Below, one piece after another: positions 27,455 through 37,716 of a stretch of DNA of 64,000 nt. The translations under genes and the position numbers were made by a program. Position 1 is the first letter of the stretch, and each line of letters begins with the position of its first letter. The DNA comes from Stagnimonas aquatica (lineage in GTDB: Bacteria > Pseudomonadota > Gammaproteobacteria > Nevskiales > Nevskiaceae). The notes below the pieces were generated by a model. That model saw only the letters and a program-made list of their open reading frames with translations. It was not told the DNA's origin and did not search any database. The DNA is taken from the NCBI RefSeq assembly GCF_003730135.1, contig NZ_RJVO01000006.1:124001-188000 (forward strand). Direction: 5' to 3'.

Positions 27455-28267
27455 TCACCAGCGATACCCCAGCATCAGGCTCAGGCTGTACTGCTGATCG
27501 GAGCGGCTCAGCGGGCTGTCGGCGGCGCTCCCGAGCAGGGTTTGCAGACCGCCGGTGCCATTCAGGAACCAGTTCTCACGGAAGAACCAGGTGGCGCTGA
27601 CCCCGAGGCCGGCACTGCGCAGGCCACCCGCCGCCTCGAAGGCCGGCAGCGCCGAACGCGCCGCCTGCTGCGGACTGATCCCGAAGCTGCGCGCCATGGC
27701 CGCGCCGTCGGAGAAGCTCACCGATGGCCCCAGGAACACGAAGTAGCGCTCGCTGCCGACCACCGGCAGGTAGGCGGCCAGGTCAGCGCTCCAGCCGCCG
27801 CCGGAGCCGAGATTGCGGCGCAGGTCGGCACGCAGCACCACCGGGAACAGCACGTATTCGCCGAACAACTTCAGTTCGGCGGCGGGATCGAGATCGCCCA
27901 GGCCGCGTAAGCGGGGATCGTCGTCCTCGTCACGCCCCAGATCGAAGCCTGCCGCCAGACCCGCGCGATAGCGTCGGCCGCGCAGCAGATTCACACCCAG
28001 GCCCTCGGCGGTGGAGGCGAAGGCCAGGTCGCGGTAGCGCATTTCCAGGGTGAGGCCGGGCAGCGCGCGGTAGGCGCTGCTGCCCTCGTAGCTCGGCAGC
28101 AGCGCCGGGCCGGCGCTGACCAGGCCCTGCCATTCCGGCACCGGTTGCTGGAAATAGCCTTGCAGCACCTGCCCGGCCGAGTACTGCCACTCGGCGATCG
28201 GCAGGTCGGCCCGCACCGGCGCCGACAGCCCCAGGCCAAGCAGGATCAACAAGCGTGCTGGGCGCAT
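27455..28267 (-). CDS. MipA/OmpV family outer-membrane protein
   Basis: 270 residues. Signal peptide MRPARLLILLGLGLSAPVRA then a beta-barrel pattern of alternating hydrophobic strands ending in an aromatic C-terminus (SLSLMLGYRW). The strand 'GPALLPSYEGSSAYRALPGLTLEMRYRD' is typical of MipA/OmpV, a family linked to scaffolding of murein enzymes or to porin-like roles. The ATG at 28267 has AGGAG seven bases upstream and is preferred to an ATG 13 codons earlier. Confidence 0.85.
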   Translation of the reverse strand: MRPARLLILLGLGLSAPVRADLPIAEWQYSAGQVLQGYFQQPVPEWQGLVSAGPALLPSYEGSSAYRALPGLTLEMRYRDLAFASTAEGLGVNLLRGRRYRAGLAAGFDLGRDEDDDPRLRGLGDLDPAAELKLFGEYVLFPVVLRADLRRNLGSGGGWSADLAAYLPVVGSERYFVFLGPSVSFSDGAAMARSFGISPQQAARSALPAFEAAGGLRSAGLGVSATWFFRENWFLNGTGGLQTLLGSAADSPLSRSDQQYSLSLMLGYRW

Positions 28268-28311
28268 CGGATTCTCCTGGCGGTCATCGCTGTGATTCTT
28301 GGTCACTCATC

Positions 28312-28345
28312 GGGGCTTCAGGCTGGGCGCCGCGCCTGAAGCCCC
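28312..28345. repeat. 12-bp perfect inverted repeat
   Basis: GGGGCTTCAGGC and GCCTGAAGCCCC are separated by 10 bases, between the end of the glutamate dehydrogenase gene and the MipA gene. No T-tract on either strand. Probably an RNA hairpin between two same-strand genes or a dispersed palindromic repeat. Confidence 0.6.
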
Positions 28346-28356
28346 ACTGAAGATGG

Positions 28357-31300
28357 CTACAGGCTCCTCAGACGCCGCAACTCCCGCACCGCCACCACCA
28401 GGCCCTCGAAGTCGTTGACGCCGGCGGCACGCAGTTCGGCGATCCGGGTTTCCGCGAAACCGATCCTCTCCCGGTGCCGCTCTACCCATTGCTCCAGACG
28501 CTCGTCGGCGCTCTTACCGGCCATCCGCAGCACCCGACCGGCCAGCAAGCGGTGGATGCGGTAGAGGTCGTCCCGCAGATTGCTGCGCGCCAGCGCATGC
28601 CATTTGCCGCGCACCTGCAGGCCGTTGATGGCGGCGTAGAGACTGAGCAGGCGGAAGCGCTCGCCGACCGCGAAGTAGGCGGCGGCGGCTTCCCGCAGGG
28701 TGACATTGGCGTCCAGCGCCAGTTCGGTGATGTCCGGGGCATTGCCCAGCACCCGGGTGGCAGCCAGACGCAGCGCCAGCGCTTCCGGCACACCCTCCGC
28801 CTGCAACTGGCTCAGGGTGCGCTGCCAGTCTTCGCGATACGCCGGTGGCAGCGCTTCCGGCAGCAGGCTTTCGATCTCGCCGATGGCGGCGCTGAACCGG
28901 TCCACCGCCTGCAGCACCGGTCGCCGCGCATAGCCGGCCATCACCAGCCAGGCGGTGGCGTGCTTGAGCAGACCGCTGGTCAGGCCCATCAGGCGGGTCT
29001 GCAAAGCCGCTGGCACCCGGTTGTCGAGCGCCTCGATGGCGTTCCAGTACCCATCCGCCTCGTAGATCTCGTGGGCGATGGCATAGGCCTTGAGCACCTC
29101 GCCACGGGCGTGGCCGTGATCGTCGGCCAGCCGGTGCGCGAAGCTCACCCCCATGCGGTTGGCCACCGCATTGCTGAGGATGGTGGCGATGATCTCGCGG
29201 CGCAGCTGGTGCTTGCGCAGCGCCTCGCCGTGGCGCTCGACCAGGGCCGGCGGGAAGTAGGCCAGAAGGTCGCGGACGAAGAAGGGATCGTCCGGCATCT
29301 CGCTGGCCAGCGTCGCGGTGTACAGCGACATCTTGGCGTAGGCGAGCAGCACCGACAGCTCCGGCCGGGTCAGGCCCAGGCCCTGGCGCTGGCGCTCCTT
29401 GAGCGCCTCGTCGTCGGGCAGGAACTCCACCGCCCGGTTGAGCAGGCCCTCGCGTTCCAGCGTGCGGATCAGCTCGCGATGCTCGTCCAGGCGCGCCGCC
29501 GACTGTGCCTCCAGCAGCGAGACCGCGCCCGATTGCACGGTGTTGTCGCGCAGCACCGCCCGGGCCAGATCCTCGGTCATCGACATCAGCAAGGGATCGC
29601 GGCTGGCGCGGTCGAGCTTGCCCTCGGCCATCAGCTGGTTGAGCGGGATCTTGATGTTGACCTCGCGGTCGGAGCTGTGCACGCCGCCGGCGTTGTCGAT
29701 GGCGTCGGTGTTGAGCCTGACCCCGTTCAGCGCTGCCTCGATGCGACCCGGCTGGGTGAAGCCGAGATTGCCGCCCTCGCCCACCACCTTGCAGCGCAGC
29801 TCGCGGCCGTTGACGCGCAGGCCGTCGTTGGCACGGTCGCCCACCTCCGGGTGCGCCTGCATCGAGGCCTTCACATAGGTGCCGATACCGCCGTTCCAGA
29901 GCAGGTCAACCGGCGCCTTGAGGACGGCGTTCATCAGCTCATTCGGCGTCAGCCGCCGCGCCTCGATGGCCAGCACCCGGCGCACTTCCTCCGACAGCTC
30001 GATGGACTTGGCACTGCGCGGATACACGCCGCCGCCCTTGGAGATCAGCGTCTTGTCGTAATCGTCCCAGGACGAACGCGGCAGCGCGAACAGCCGTGCG
30101 CGCTCGGCAAAGCTGGCGCTGGCGTCCGGCTGCGGGTCCAGAAAGATATGGCGGTGGTCGAACGCGGCGAGCAGATGAATGTGCGGCGACAGCAGCATGC
30201 CGTTGCCGAACACGTCGCCGGACATGTCGCCGATGCCGACCACCGTGAAGGCTTCGCTCTGGATGTCCTTGCCCGCGCGGACCACGCCGGTGTCGTCCGT
30301 CCATTGGATTTCGCGGAAGTGGCGCTTGACGCTCTCCCAGGCGCCCTTGGCGGTGATGCCCATCTTCTTGTGGTCGTAGCCCACCGAGCCGCCGGAGGCA
30401 AAGGCATCACCCAGCCAGTGGCCGTAGTCGGCGGAGATGCCGTTGGCGATGTCGCTGAAGGTGGCCGTGCCCTTGTCGGCGGCGACCACCAGGTAGGGAT
30501 CGTCCTCGTCGTAGCGCACCACATCCTTGGGCGCAATCACCTTGGCACCCTGGCGGTTGTCGGTGATGTCGAGCAGGCCGCGCAGGAAGGTCCTGTAGCC
30601 CTCCACACCCAGCTTCGCCCAGCTCTCCCGGTCTGCGGGATTGCCGGTTTTCAGCACGAAGCCGCCCTTGGCGCCGACCGGGACGATCACCGTGTTCTTC
30701 ACCATCTGCGCCTTCATCAGGCCCAGCACCTCAGTGCGGAAATCCTGGCGGCGGTCGGACCAGCGCAGGCCGCCACGCGCCACCTTGCCGCCGCGCAGGT
30801 GCACACCCTCGACCTCCGGCGCGTAGACCCAGATCTCGAACATCGGCCTGGGTAGCGGCAGGTCCGGCACCTTGGCCGGGTCGAGCTTGAGGCTGACGTA
30901 ATGCTTGTGGCCGCCGTCCGGCAGGGTCTGGAAGTAGTTGCTGCGCAGGCCAGCGCGCACCACATTGACCGCCGCACGCAGGATGCGGTCGGCATCGAGG
31001 CTGGCGACCTTGTCGAGCGCATCGTCGAGCGACTGGCCGATCTCCAGCTGCCGGTCGCGGCGCTGGCTCTCGCTCAGTTGCGGATCGAAGCGCGCCTCGA
31101 ACAGGCGCACGATCTGCGCGCAGATCACCGGATGCGCCGCCAGCGTGCTCTGGATGTAGACCGGGCCATAGGGCAGCGCGGTCTGCACCAGATAGGTGGC
31201 GAGCGTGCGCAGTGCGGTGACCTGCCGCGCCGACAGGCCGGCGGCCAGCACCAGCCGGTTGAGGCCGTCGTTCTCGGCCTCGCCGCGCCAGGTGGCGAGA

Positions 31301-33207
31301 AAGGCCTGCTCGAACAGGCGGCGCAAAGCCTCCGGAGTGAGGTCGCCACTGACCTGCGCCTGCAATATGAAGCTCTGCACCCAGAGGCTGTCGCCGGTCG
31401 CCGGCCGCAGCTCCAGGGGGTCCTGGTTGACCACCCGCAGACCGAAGTTCTCCAGCACCGGCAGCGCGTCCGACAGCGCTACCGGGCCACCCTCGCGGTA
31501 GAGCTTCAGGCCCGCCACCTGCTGGTGCGCATCGAGCAGCAAGCGCACTGCCAGCGGCTGCTCGGCGCTCAGTGCGGCCAGCTGAGCGATGTCGGCGGCG
31601 GCCTCCTGCGGAGTGGTCGCCTCCTGCGCGGACAGCGGCCAGGCATCGAGGAAGCGGGCGCCGAGTCGGCCATCGGCATCGCCAGCCAGCAGCAGGGCTT
31701 CGCGCAACTGGTCGCGCCAGGAGCGGGTCACCGCCACCAGCCGTGCCTCGATCTCGTCGGCGCTGTAGCCGCTGCGGGTGCCTGGCGGGGTGCGGACGAT
31801 GAAGTGCAGGCGGGTGAAGCCGCCACGCAGGAAGTCGACATTGCGCTCCACCGCGTAGCCACCGAACAGGCCCAGCAGCTCGCGCGCCAGCTGCTCGCGC
31901 AACTCGCGCGCATAGCGTTCACGCGGCACGAACACCAGGCAGGAATAGAAGCGGCCGTAGCGGTCTCGGCGCATCAGGAAGCGCAGCTGATGACGGTCGC
32001 GCAGCGCCCGCACGCTCATCGCCGCCGCGAACAGCTCGTCCTCGCCGCTCTGGAACAGCTCGTCGCGCGGCCAGGCCTGGAGGATCTCGCGCAGGTTCTT
32101 GGCCGAGTGCGAGTCGGGCGGCAGCTGCGCGCGCGCCATCACCTCGGCCACCTTGTGGCGCACCACCGGAATCTCGCTGGGCCGGGCGGCATAGGCATCG
32201 CTGGTGAACAGGCCGATCAGGCGCACGGTGCCGGCAACGCTGCCGTCGGCGGCGAAGCGCTTCACCGAGATCACGTCGAGATATTCGGCGTGGTGCACGC
32301 TGGAGCGGACATTGGCCTTGGTGATCACCAGCAGGCGCGCCGAACCGGCGTATTTGTCGAGTTCTTCCTGCGGCGCGATCAGCTCGTCGGAGGTCGCCAG
32401 CCGGGCGCCTGCGCGCAGCAGGCCGAGGCCGGCCTCGTGCAGGGTGCGCAGACTGGGGCGGCCGTCGGGCCCGGCCTCGCTGCGGCTCTCGGCAACGCCC
32501 AGGAAGGTGAAATGGCGCTCGTCCAGCCAGTCGAGAAAGGCACGCGCCTCCTCGAACTCGGCAGCGCTGGCGGCCGCCGGCGGCTGGCTCAGCTCGGTCT
32601 GCAAGCGCGCCAGCCGCTCGCGCATCGCCGGGTAGTCGGCGACCGCCGTGCGAACCTCGGCCAGGGTGGTGCGCAGGCGGTCTTCGAGCTGGGCATAGGC
32701 GGCCGCGTCGGCCAGCGGCTCGAACTCGATGTGTATCAAGGATTCCGCCGGGCCCTGGTGCGCCGCCAGCGAAGCGGGAACGTCCAGCCGCCCATCGGCG
32801 TCGCGCACCAGATACAGGATGGGATGCACCGCCCAGTCGATGACGCCGCCGGCCTCGCGCACGCAGAGCATCACGCTGTCGACCAGAAACGGCATGTCCT
32901 CGATCACCGTCTGCACCCAGGCCAGGCCGCGACCCTCGCCGGGCGGCTGTACCCGGACGTCGATCTCGCCCGGCGCGCGCTGCGCGGCCAGCCGCCAGTG
33001 GCTGCTGGCGAGCGCGTACAAGGCCTCGGGCGTGCGGGCGCGCAGGGCGTCGCCGGAGGCGGTGTCGAAGTAGCGGCGCAGGAAGCTCAGCGGTGGCGCG
33101 GCGGCGCCATCGGTGGCGGCCAGGGACTCCAGTGCCTCGGTCCAGGCAGGGCCGGCCTGCGGCCTGGGCTCGGAGGTCGGGGTCCGACCGTCGGTGTTGC
33201 TGGTCAT
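28357..33207 (-). CDS. NAD-specific glutamate dehydrogenase, large (180-kDa) class
   Basis: Very large glutamate dehydrogenase (1616 residues) converting glutamate to 2-oxoglutarate and ammonia with NAD+, used for glutamate catabolism. The long N-terminal half carries ACT-like regulatory segments (e.g. 'MPFLVDSVMLCVREAGGVIDWAVHPILYLVRDADG'). The catalytic core lies in the second half: 'VPVGAKGGFVLK' near residue 845 with the catalytic lysine region, and DKGTATFSDIANGIS near 909-923. GGAG ribosome-binding site seven bases before the ATG. Monocistronic. A 34-base inverted repeat follows. Confidence 0.95.
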   Translation of the reverse strand: MTSNTDGRTPTSEPRPQAGPAWTEALESLAATDGAAAPPLSFLRRYFDTASGDALRARTPEALYALASSHWRLAAQRAPGEIDVRVQPPGEGRGLAWVQTVIEDMPFLVDSVMLCVREAGGVIDWAVHPILYLVRDADGRLDVPASLAAHQGPAESLIHIEFEPLADAAAYAQLEDRLRTTLAEVRTAVADYPAMRERLARLQTELSQPPAAASAAEFEEARAFLDWLDERHFTFLGVAESRSEAGPDGRPSLRTLHEAGLGLLRAGARLATSDELIAPQEELDKYAGSARLLVITKANVRSSVHHAEYLDVISVKRFAADGSVAGTVRLIGLFTSDAYAARPSEIPVVRHKVAEVMARAQLPPDSHSAKNLREILQAWPRDELFQSGEDELFAAAMSVRALRDRHQLRFLMRRDRYGRFYSCLVFVPRERYARELREQLARELLGLFGGYAVERNVDFLRGGFTRLHFIVRTPPGTRSGYSADEIEARLVAVTRSWRDQLREALLLAGDADGRLGARFLDAWPLSAQEATTPQEAAADIAQLAALSAEQPLAVRLLLDAHQQVAGLKLYREGGPVALSDALPVLENFGLRVVNQDPLELRPATGDSLWVQSFILQAQVSGDLTPEALRRLFEQAFLATWRGEAENDGLNRLVLAAGLSARQVTALRTLATYLVQTALPYGPVYIQSTLAAHPVICAQIVRLFEARFDPQLSESQRRDRQLEIGQSLDDALDKVASLDADRILRAAVNVVRAGLRSNYFQTLPDGGHKHYVSLKLDPAKVPDLPLPRPMFEIWVYAPEVEGVHLRGGKVARGGLRWSDRRQDFRTEVLGLMKAQMVKNTVIVPVGAKGGFVLKTGNPADRESWAKLGVEGYRTFLRGLLDITDNRQGAKVIAPKDVVRYDEDDPYLVVAADKGTATFSDIANGISADYGHWLGDAFASGGSVGYDHKKMGITAKGAWESVKRHFREIQWTDDTGVVRAGKDIQSEAFTVVGIGDMSGDVFGNGMLLSPHIHLLAAFDHRHIFLDPQPDASASFAERARLFALPRSSWDDYDKTLISKGGGVYPRSAKSIELSEEVRRVLAIEARRLTPNELMNAVLKAPVDLLWNGGIGTYVKASMQAHPEVGDRANDGLRVNGRELRCKVVGEGGNLGFTQPGRIEAALNGVRLNTDAIDNAGGVHSSDREVNIKIPLNQLMAEGKLDRASRDPLLMSMTEDLARAVLRDNTVQSGAVSLLEAQSAARLDEHRELIRTLEREGLLNRAVEFLPDDEALKERQRQGLGLTRPELSVLLAYAKMSLYTATLASEMPDDPFFVRDLLAYFPPALVERHGEALRKHQLRREIIATILSNAVANRMGVSFAHRLADDHGHARGEVLKAYAIAHEIYEADGYWNAIEALDNRVPAALQTRLMGLTSGLLKHATAWLVMAGYARRPVLQAVDRFSAAIGEIESLLPEALPPAYREDWQRTLSQLQAEGVPEALALRLAATRVLGNAPDITELALDANVTLREAAAAYFAVGERFRLLSLYAAINGLQVRGKWHALARSNLRDDLYRIHRLLAGRVLRMAGKSADERLEQWVERHRERIGFAETRIAELRAAGVNDFEGLVVAVRELRRLRSL

Positions 33208-33290
33208 GTCTCACTCCAGGTGCCCGTGGTGGGCATTCTTGTCGATAGGGCCAGTATGCCAGCGCCTCCGGGCGCGCCATTCCCGCTGGC

Positions 33291-33296
33291 TATAAT
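33291..33296 (+). promoter_or_regulatory. -10 element TATAAT
   Basis: A perfect TATAAT 32 bases before the ATG of the small membrane protein at 33328. The expected -35 position holds no good match, so it may need an activator. Confidence 0.45.
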
Positions 33297-33327
33297 CGCC
33301 ATAACCTCCTCGGCAACCCCCACGCTC

Positions 33328-33831
33328 ATGACCGAACGCCGCAGCACACCGCCGAGCCGCCTGAGTCCCCGGCGCATCTACTGGCTGTGCGTACTGGTTT
33401 GGGGTTTCGCCTCGCTGGTACTGGGCGACCGGCTGTCGGAGAGCATGAAATTCCGCATCAACGACCTGTCGCGCATCCCCGGCGCGGGCATGGTGATGCG
33501 CGATACCGAGGGCGTCTTCTACCACGTCAATGCCGATGGCCGGGCACGGGCCATCTACCCGGAACTGGCACCGCCGGAGTACCGCGACAGCTGCCTGGAT
33601 TGCGTGCTGGTCACCGGCGAGCAGCTGTCGCAGACCAACGACTTCTGCGCCGCCGGCGTCAGCAGCCAGCTACCGAAGCTGGACTTCGAACTGCCCTGCC
33701 GCTCCTGGGCGGTGCTGGGCGACGGCCCCAAGGTGGTATCGGTGACGCTGTTCCTGATCCCGGTGCTGCTCTGGCCGATGCTGCGCGCCATCGGCCGTGC
33801 GCTGTCCGGCGCCAAACCGCGCATCAACTGA
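33328..33831 (+). CDS. Membrane protein of unknown function, two transmembrane segments
   Basis: 167 residues. Helix 1 at ~17-36 (IYWLCVLVWGFASLVLGDRL) and helix 2 near 138-158 (VVSVTLFLIPVLLWPMLRAI) flank a ~100-residue domain with four cysteines (DSCLDCVL, NDFCAAG, ELPCRSW), which would be periplasmic and probably disulfide-bonded. No family recognised. The ATG at 33328 lacks a clear ribosome-binding site. Divergent from glutamate dehydrogenase. Confidence 0.7.
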   Translation: MTERRSTPPSRLSPRRIYWLCVLVWGFASLVLGDRLSESMKFRINDLSRIPGAGMVMRDTEGVFYHVNADGRARAIYPELAPPEYRDSCLDCVLVTGEQLSQTNDFCAAGVSSQLPKLDFELPCRSWAVLGDGPKVVSVTLFLIPVLLWPMLRAIGRALSGAKPRIN

Positions 33832-33861
33832 GCTCAAGGCCGCGCGGGCCCACCTGCCGGT

Positions 33862-34331
33862 CTAAAGGCGTTCCAGCAGTCCGACCAAGGCTGCCTCGGC
33901 GGCCTGTTCGCGCACCGCCTCGCGGTCGCCAGGGAAGTTGAATTCGCGGGCTTCGGCGCCACTGGCGCTGGCCCAGGCGATCCAGACCAGGCCCACCGGC
34001 TTGCCGACACTGCCGCCGCCCGGCCCGGCGATGCCGGACACCGCGATGGCCCGCTGCACCGGCGCCTTGCTCAGCAAGCCGCTGGCCATCGCCAGCACCG
34101 TCTCGCGGCTGACCGCCCCATGGGCGTCGAGCACCGACAACGGCACGCCCAGCAGCTCCTGCTTGGCACGGTTGCTGTAGCTCACCAGACCGCGCTCGAA
34201 CCAGGCCGAGCTACCGGCGAGATCGGTGCAGCGCTTGGCGATCAGCCCGCCGGTGCAGGACTCGGCGGTCGCCAGCCATTCACCACGCACCAGCAGACGC
34301 GCGGCGATCTGTTCAACCAGACCGGTGCCGC

Positions 34332-34335
<4 letters not shown>
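33862..34335 (-). CDS. pncC: Nicotinamide-nucleotide amidohydrolase (CinA C-terminal type)
   Basis: 157-residue CinA family protein consisting of the amidohydrolase domain only, which deamidates NMN to NaMN in pyridine-nucleotide recycling. Motifs: '[23 protein letters not shown]' and '[23 protein letters not shown]'. GTG start overlaps the stop of the upstream dehydrogenase as GTGA, so the two are co-translated. Pairing NAD recycling with an NAD-dependent dehydrogenase is suggestive but not proof of a link. Confidence 0.92.
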
Positions 34336-35381
<1,046 letters not shown>

Positions 35382-35506
35382 GGGGAGCCTGGGAAATCGG
35401 GATTGCCGGCCATTTTACGCGCCTGCGCCCGACGACTCCCGGCTCTCTGCATGGACCGGTTGCCCGCCCCTGCCGCCACGCCGAAAGGCGTGGCGGCCGC
35501 TGACGC

Positions 35507-36142
35507 TCAGCCTTTGGGAACCGCCACGGTGCGCAGGTAGGGCTTGATGGTCTTGTAGCCCTGCGGGAACAGCTTCTTGGCGTCTTCGTCCTTGACGCTG
35601 GGGACGATGATCGCGTCGTCGCCCGGCTTCCAGTTCACCGGCGTCGCCAGCTTGTGCTGATCGGTGAGTTGCAGGCTGTCGATCACCCGCAGGATCTCCT
35701 CGAAGTTGCGGCCGGTGGAGGCGGGATAGGTGAGCGTCAGGCGGATCTTCTTGTTGGGGTCGATCACGAACACGCTGCGCACCGTGAAGGTGTCGGAGGC
35801 GTTCGGGTGGATCAGGTCGTAGAGCGTCGAGATGCTGCGATCCGGGTCGGCGATGATCGGGAAGTTCACCGCCGTGCCCTGGGTCTCCTCGATGTCCTTG
35901 CTCCAGCCGTGGTGGTCGGCGAGCGGGTCCACCGACAGGGCGATGGCCTTGACGTTGCGCTTGGCGAATTCGCCCTTGAGCTTGGCGGTGTAGCCGAGTT
36001 CGGTGGTGCACACCGGCGTGTAGTCGCGCGGGTGGCTGAAGAACACCACCCAGCTTCCCTGGGCCCAGTCGTGGAACTGGATGGTGCCCTCGGTGGTTTC
36101 GGCAGTGAAGTCGGGGGCGAGATCGCCCAGTCGCAGTGTCAT
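35507..36142 (-). CDS. 1-Cys peroxiredoxin (Prx6 type)
   Basis: Thiol peroxidase of 211 residues reducing hydroperoxides. The peroxidatic Cys45 is in PRDYTPVCTTE; there is no other cysteine in the protein, so it works by the 1-Cys mechanism. C-terminal extension with 'TPVNWKPGDDAIIVPSV' typical of the Prx6 subfamily. The ATG at 36142 has AAGGAG six bases upstream and replaces a longer open frame to 36205. Confidence 0.95.
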   Translation of the reverse strand: MTLRLGDLAPDFTAETTEGTIQFHDWAQGSWVVFFSHPRDYTPVCTTELGYTAKLKGEFAKRNVKAIALSVDPLADHHGWSKDIEETQGTAVNFPIIADPDRSISTLYDLIHPNASDTFTVRSVFVIDPNKKIRLTLTYPASTGRNFEEILRVIDSLQLTDQHKLATPVNWKPGDDAIIVPSVKDEDAKKLFPQGYKTIKPYLRTVAVPKG

Positions 36143-36209
36143 GGCTTGCTCCTTGTGTGCAGCTTCAGGGGCAGGCAGGTTGCGCCCGCGCCCCCGCCGA
36201 AACAAGGGA

Positions 36210-37625
36210 TTAGCTCAGAGTTTTTCGACCATAACGGAACCCGCCCGCGAGCAGCATCGGCAGCAGCAGCAGCGCCCCCGGCGCCCCGCCGCCGCCCTGA
36301 CCGCTGCCCGGCGCATCGGCGACCGTGGAGCCACCGGAACCGCCGCTGGCGCTACCGCCGGTGCCGCTCTTGGCGGGGATCTGGCGCCCGAGGTTGGCAG
36401 GGTCCAGCCAGGGACGCAGCGAGCCACCGTTGCTGCCGTCGCCGGTCCAGGCCGGAGCTAGGCGCGAGTAGTAGAGGCTGGGCAGCGGATAGGCGTCGCA
36501 GTTGCTGGAGGCGCTGAGCACGCCCACCACCTTGCCGTCGCCCACGAACAGCGCCGAGCCGGAGGAGCCGGCCGCCGCCGCGCCGAGTTCCGAGAGCATC
36601 TTCCACACCGGCAGATCGCCGATCGACAGGCCGAGGATGGTGAGCGTTGGCGGACTGGAGCCCCAGACGATCTGCCGCGCCAGCCGGCCGCCGTGGTGGA
36701 TGCCGGTCAGCTCGCCGCTGGCCGGCTGGTCGCTGGCGTCAATGCCGGCCCAGTAGGGCTTGGCGCCGGCAGGCGGCGGGTTCTTGAGTTCCAGCAGCCA
36801 GACATCGCTGGACTCGGCGCGGTGGTAGGCGCCGCTGCTGGTCTCCTGCGCCGCGCTGCTGGCCGCCGCCAGATCGCTGCCGCAGGGGCTGACCGCGTTC
36901 CAGTACACCTGCACCGAGGCCGCCGCCGCCTGCGGATCGCCGCGCACGCCGTTGAGCTGCCGGCAGTGGCTGGCGGTGAGCAGATAGGGACGGCCGTCCT
37001 GCTGGCTGTTGTTGACCAGGGTGGCGGTGCAGCCGATGGCGTTGAGCACCGTGATCGCCACCACCGACTGCCCCCAATCCAGCGCCTGGTTGCGCGCCGA
37101 ACAGCTGAAATTGATGGCGCAGACGCTGCCCGCCTTGGCGCTGAGCGCCGCCGGTGCGGGCGCCTGGGGATCGCGGAAGCCGGCCTGCAACTGGTCGATG
37201 CGCAGGGTGTAGCCGGCGGCGGCCAGCAGCGGCATGCGCGCCTCCAAGCGCAGCTGGTCGCCGGTTTGCGGCCGGCTCCAGTAGTCGCCGTCGCCAGCCT
37301 CGGCGGCGGTCAGCCGCTGCGCACCGACGCTCAGGCTGGCCTGGGCCGGCAGTTGCAGCTGGCTGGCGTGGAAGGCGAGGCTCAGGGCCCCGGGCACCGA
37401 CAGTTCCATGGTCCAGACCGCCTGCTCGCCGTCGCGGCTCCAGCGGCCGTCGCGGGCGGCGTCGATGCTCACCGGCCGGGCGATGGCATAGCGCTCCGGC
37501 TCGGCGGCGGCCTTGGCCAGCGCCTGATCCCAGTCCAGGGCATAGGTCTCGGCGCGCGCGCTCAGTGCCAGCGTCGCCAGCAGCAGACCCAGGGCCCAGT
37601 GGCTGCGGTGGTTGCGGATGTTCAT
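36210..37625 (-). CDS. Trypsin-like serine protease with GlyGly-CTERM sorting signal
   Basis: 471 residues. Signal peptide (1-25, ending LSARA), N-terminal domain, then a chymotrypsin-fold domain resembling lysyl endopeptidases: His220 in LLTASHC, Asp274 in SSDVWLLEL, Ser355 in GSSGSALF. Paired cysteines support an exported, disulfide-bonded enzyme. After a Gly/Ser linker the C-terminus shows the GlyGly-CTERM pattern: GQGGGGAPG (about 442-450), hydrophobic helix LLLLPMLLAGG, then basic RYGRK. Such proteins are cleaved by rhombosortase and released or surface-anchored, commonly via type II secretion. Strong GGGGAGG ribosome-binding site. Confidence 0.88.
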   Translation of the reverse strand: MNIRNHRSHWALGLLLATLALSARAETYALDWDQALAKAAAEPERYAIARPVSIDAARDGRWSRDGEQAVWTMELSVPGALSLAFHASQLQLPAQASLSVGAQRLTAAEAGDGDYWSRPQTGDQLRLEARMPLLAAAGYTLRIDQLQAGFRDPQAPAPAALSAKAGSVCAINFSCSARNQALDWGQSVVAITVLNAIGCTATLVNNSQQDGRPYLLTASHCRQLNGVRGDPQAAAASVQVYWNAVSPCGSDLAAASSAAQETSSGAYHRAESSDVWLLELKNPPPAGAKPYWAGIDASDQPASGELTGIHHGGRLARQIVWGSSPPTLTILGLSIGDLPVWKMLSELGAAAAGSSGSALFVGDGKVVGVLSASSNCDAYPLPSLYYSRLAPAWTGDGSNGGSLRPWLDPANLGRQIPAKSGTGGSASGGSGGSTVADAPGSGQGGGGAPGALLLLPMLLAGGFRYGRKTLS

Positions 37626-37716
37626 GTCGGCCTCCCCGGCCGTCGATCACGGCTTTATGGAGTGCAGACTGAAGGACTGAACCAGCCCGCAGCGGCGGCG
37701 GCCGATCAGCGTCGGG

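Noticed and set aside
30901-33327. Plus-strand open frame continuing into the small membrane protein gene
   Set aside because: Most of it is antisense to glutamate dehydrogenase. Only the part from the ATG at 33328 looks like a real protein.
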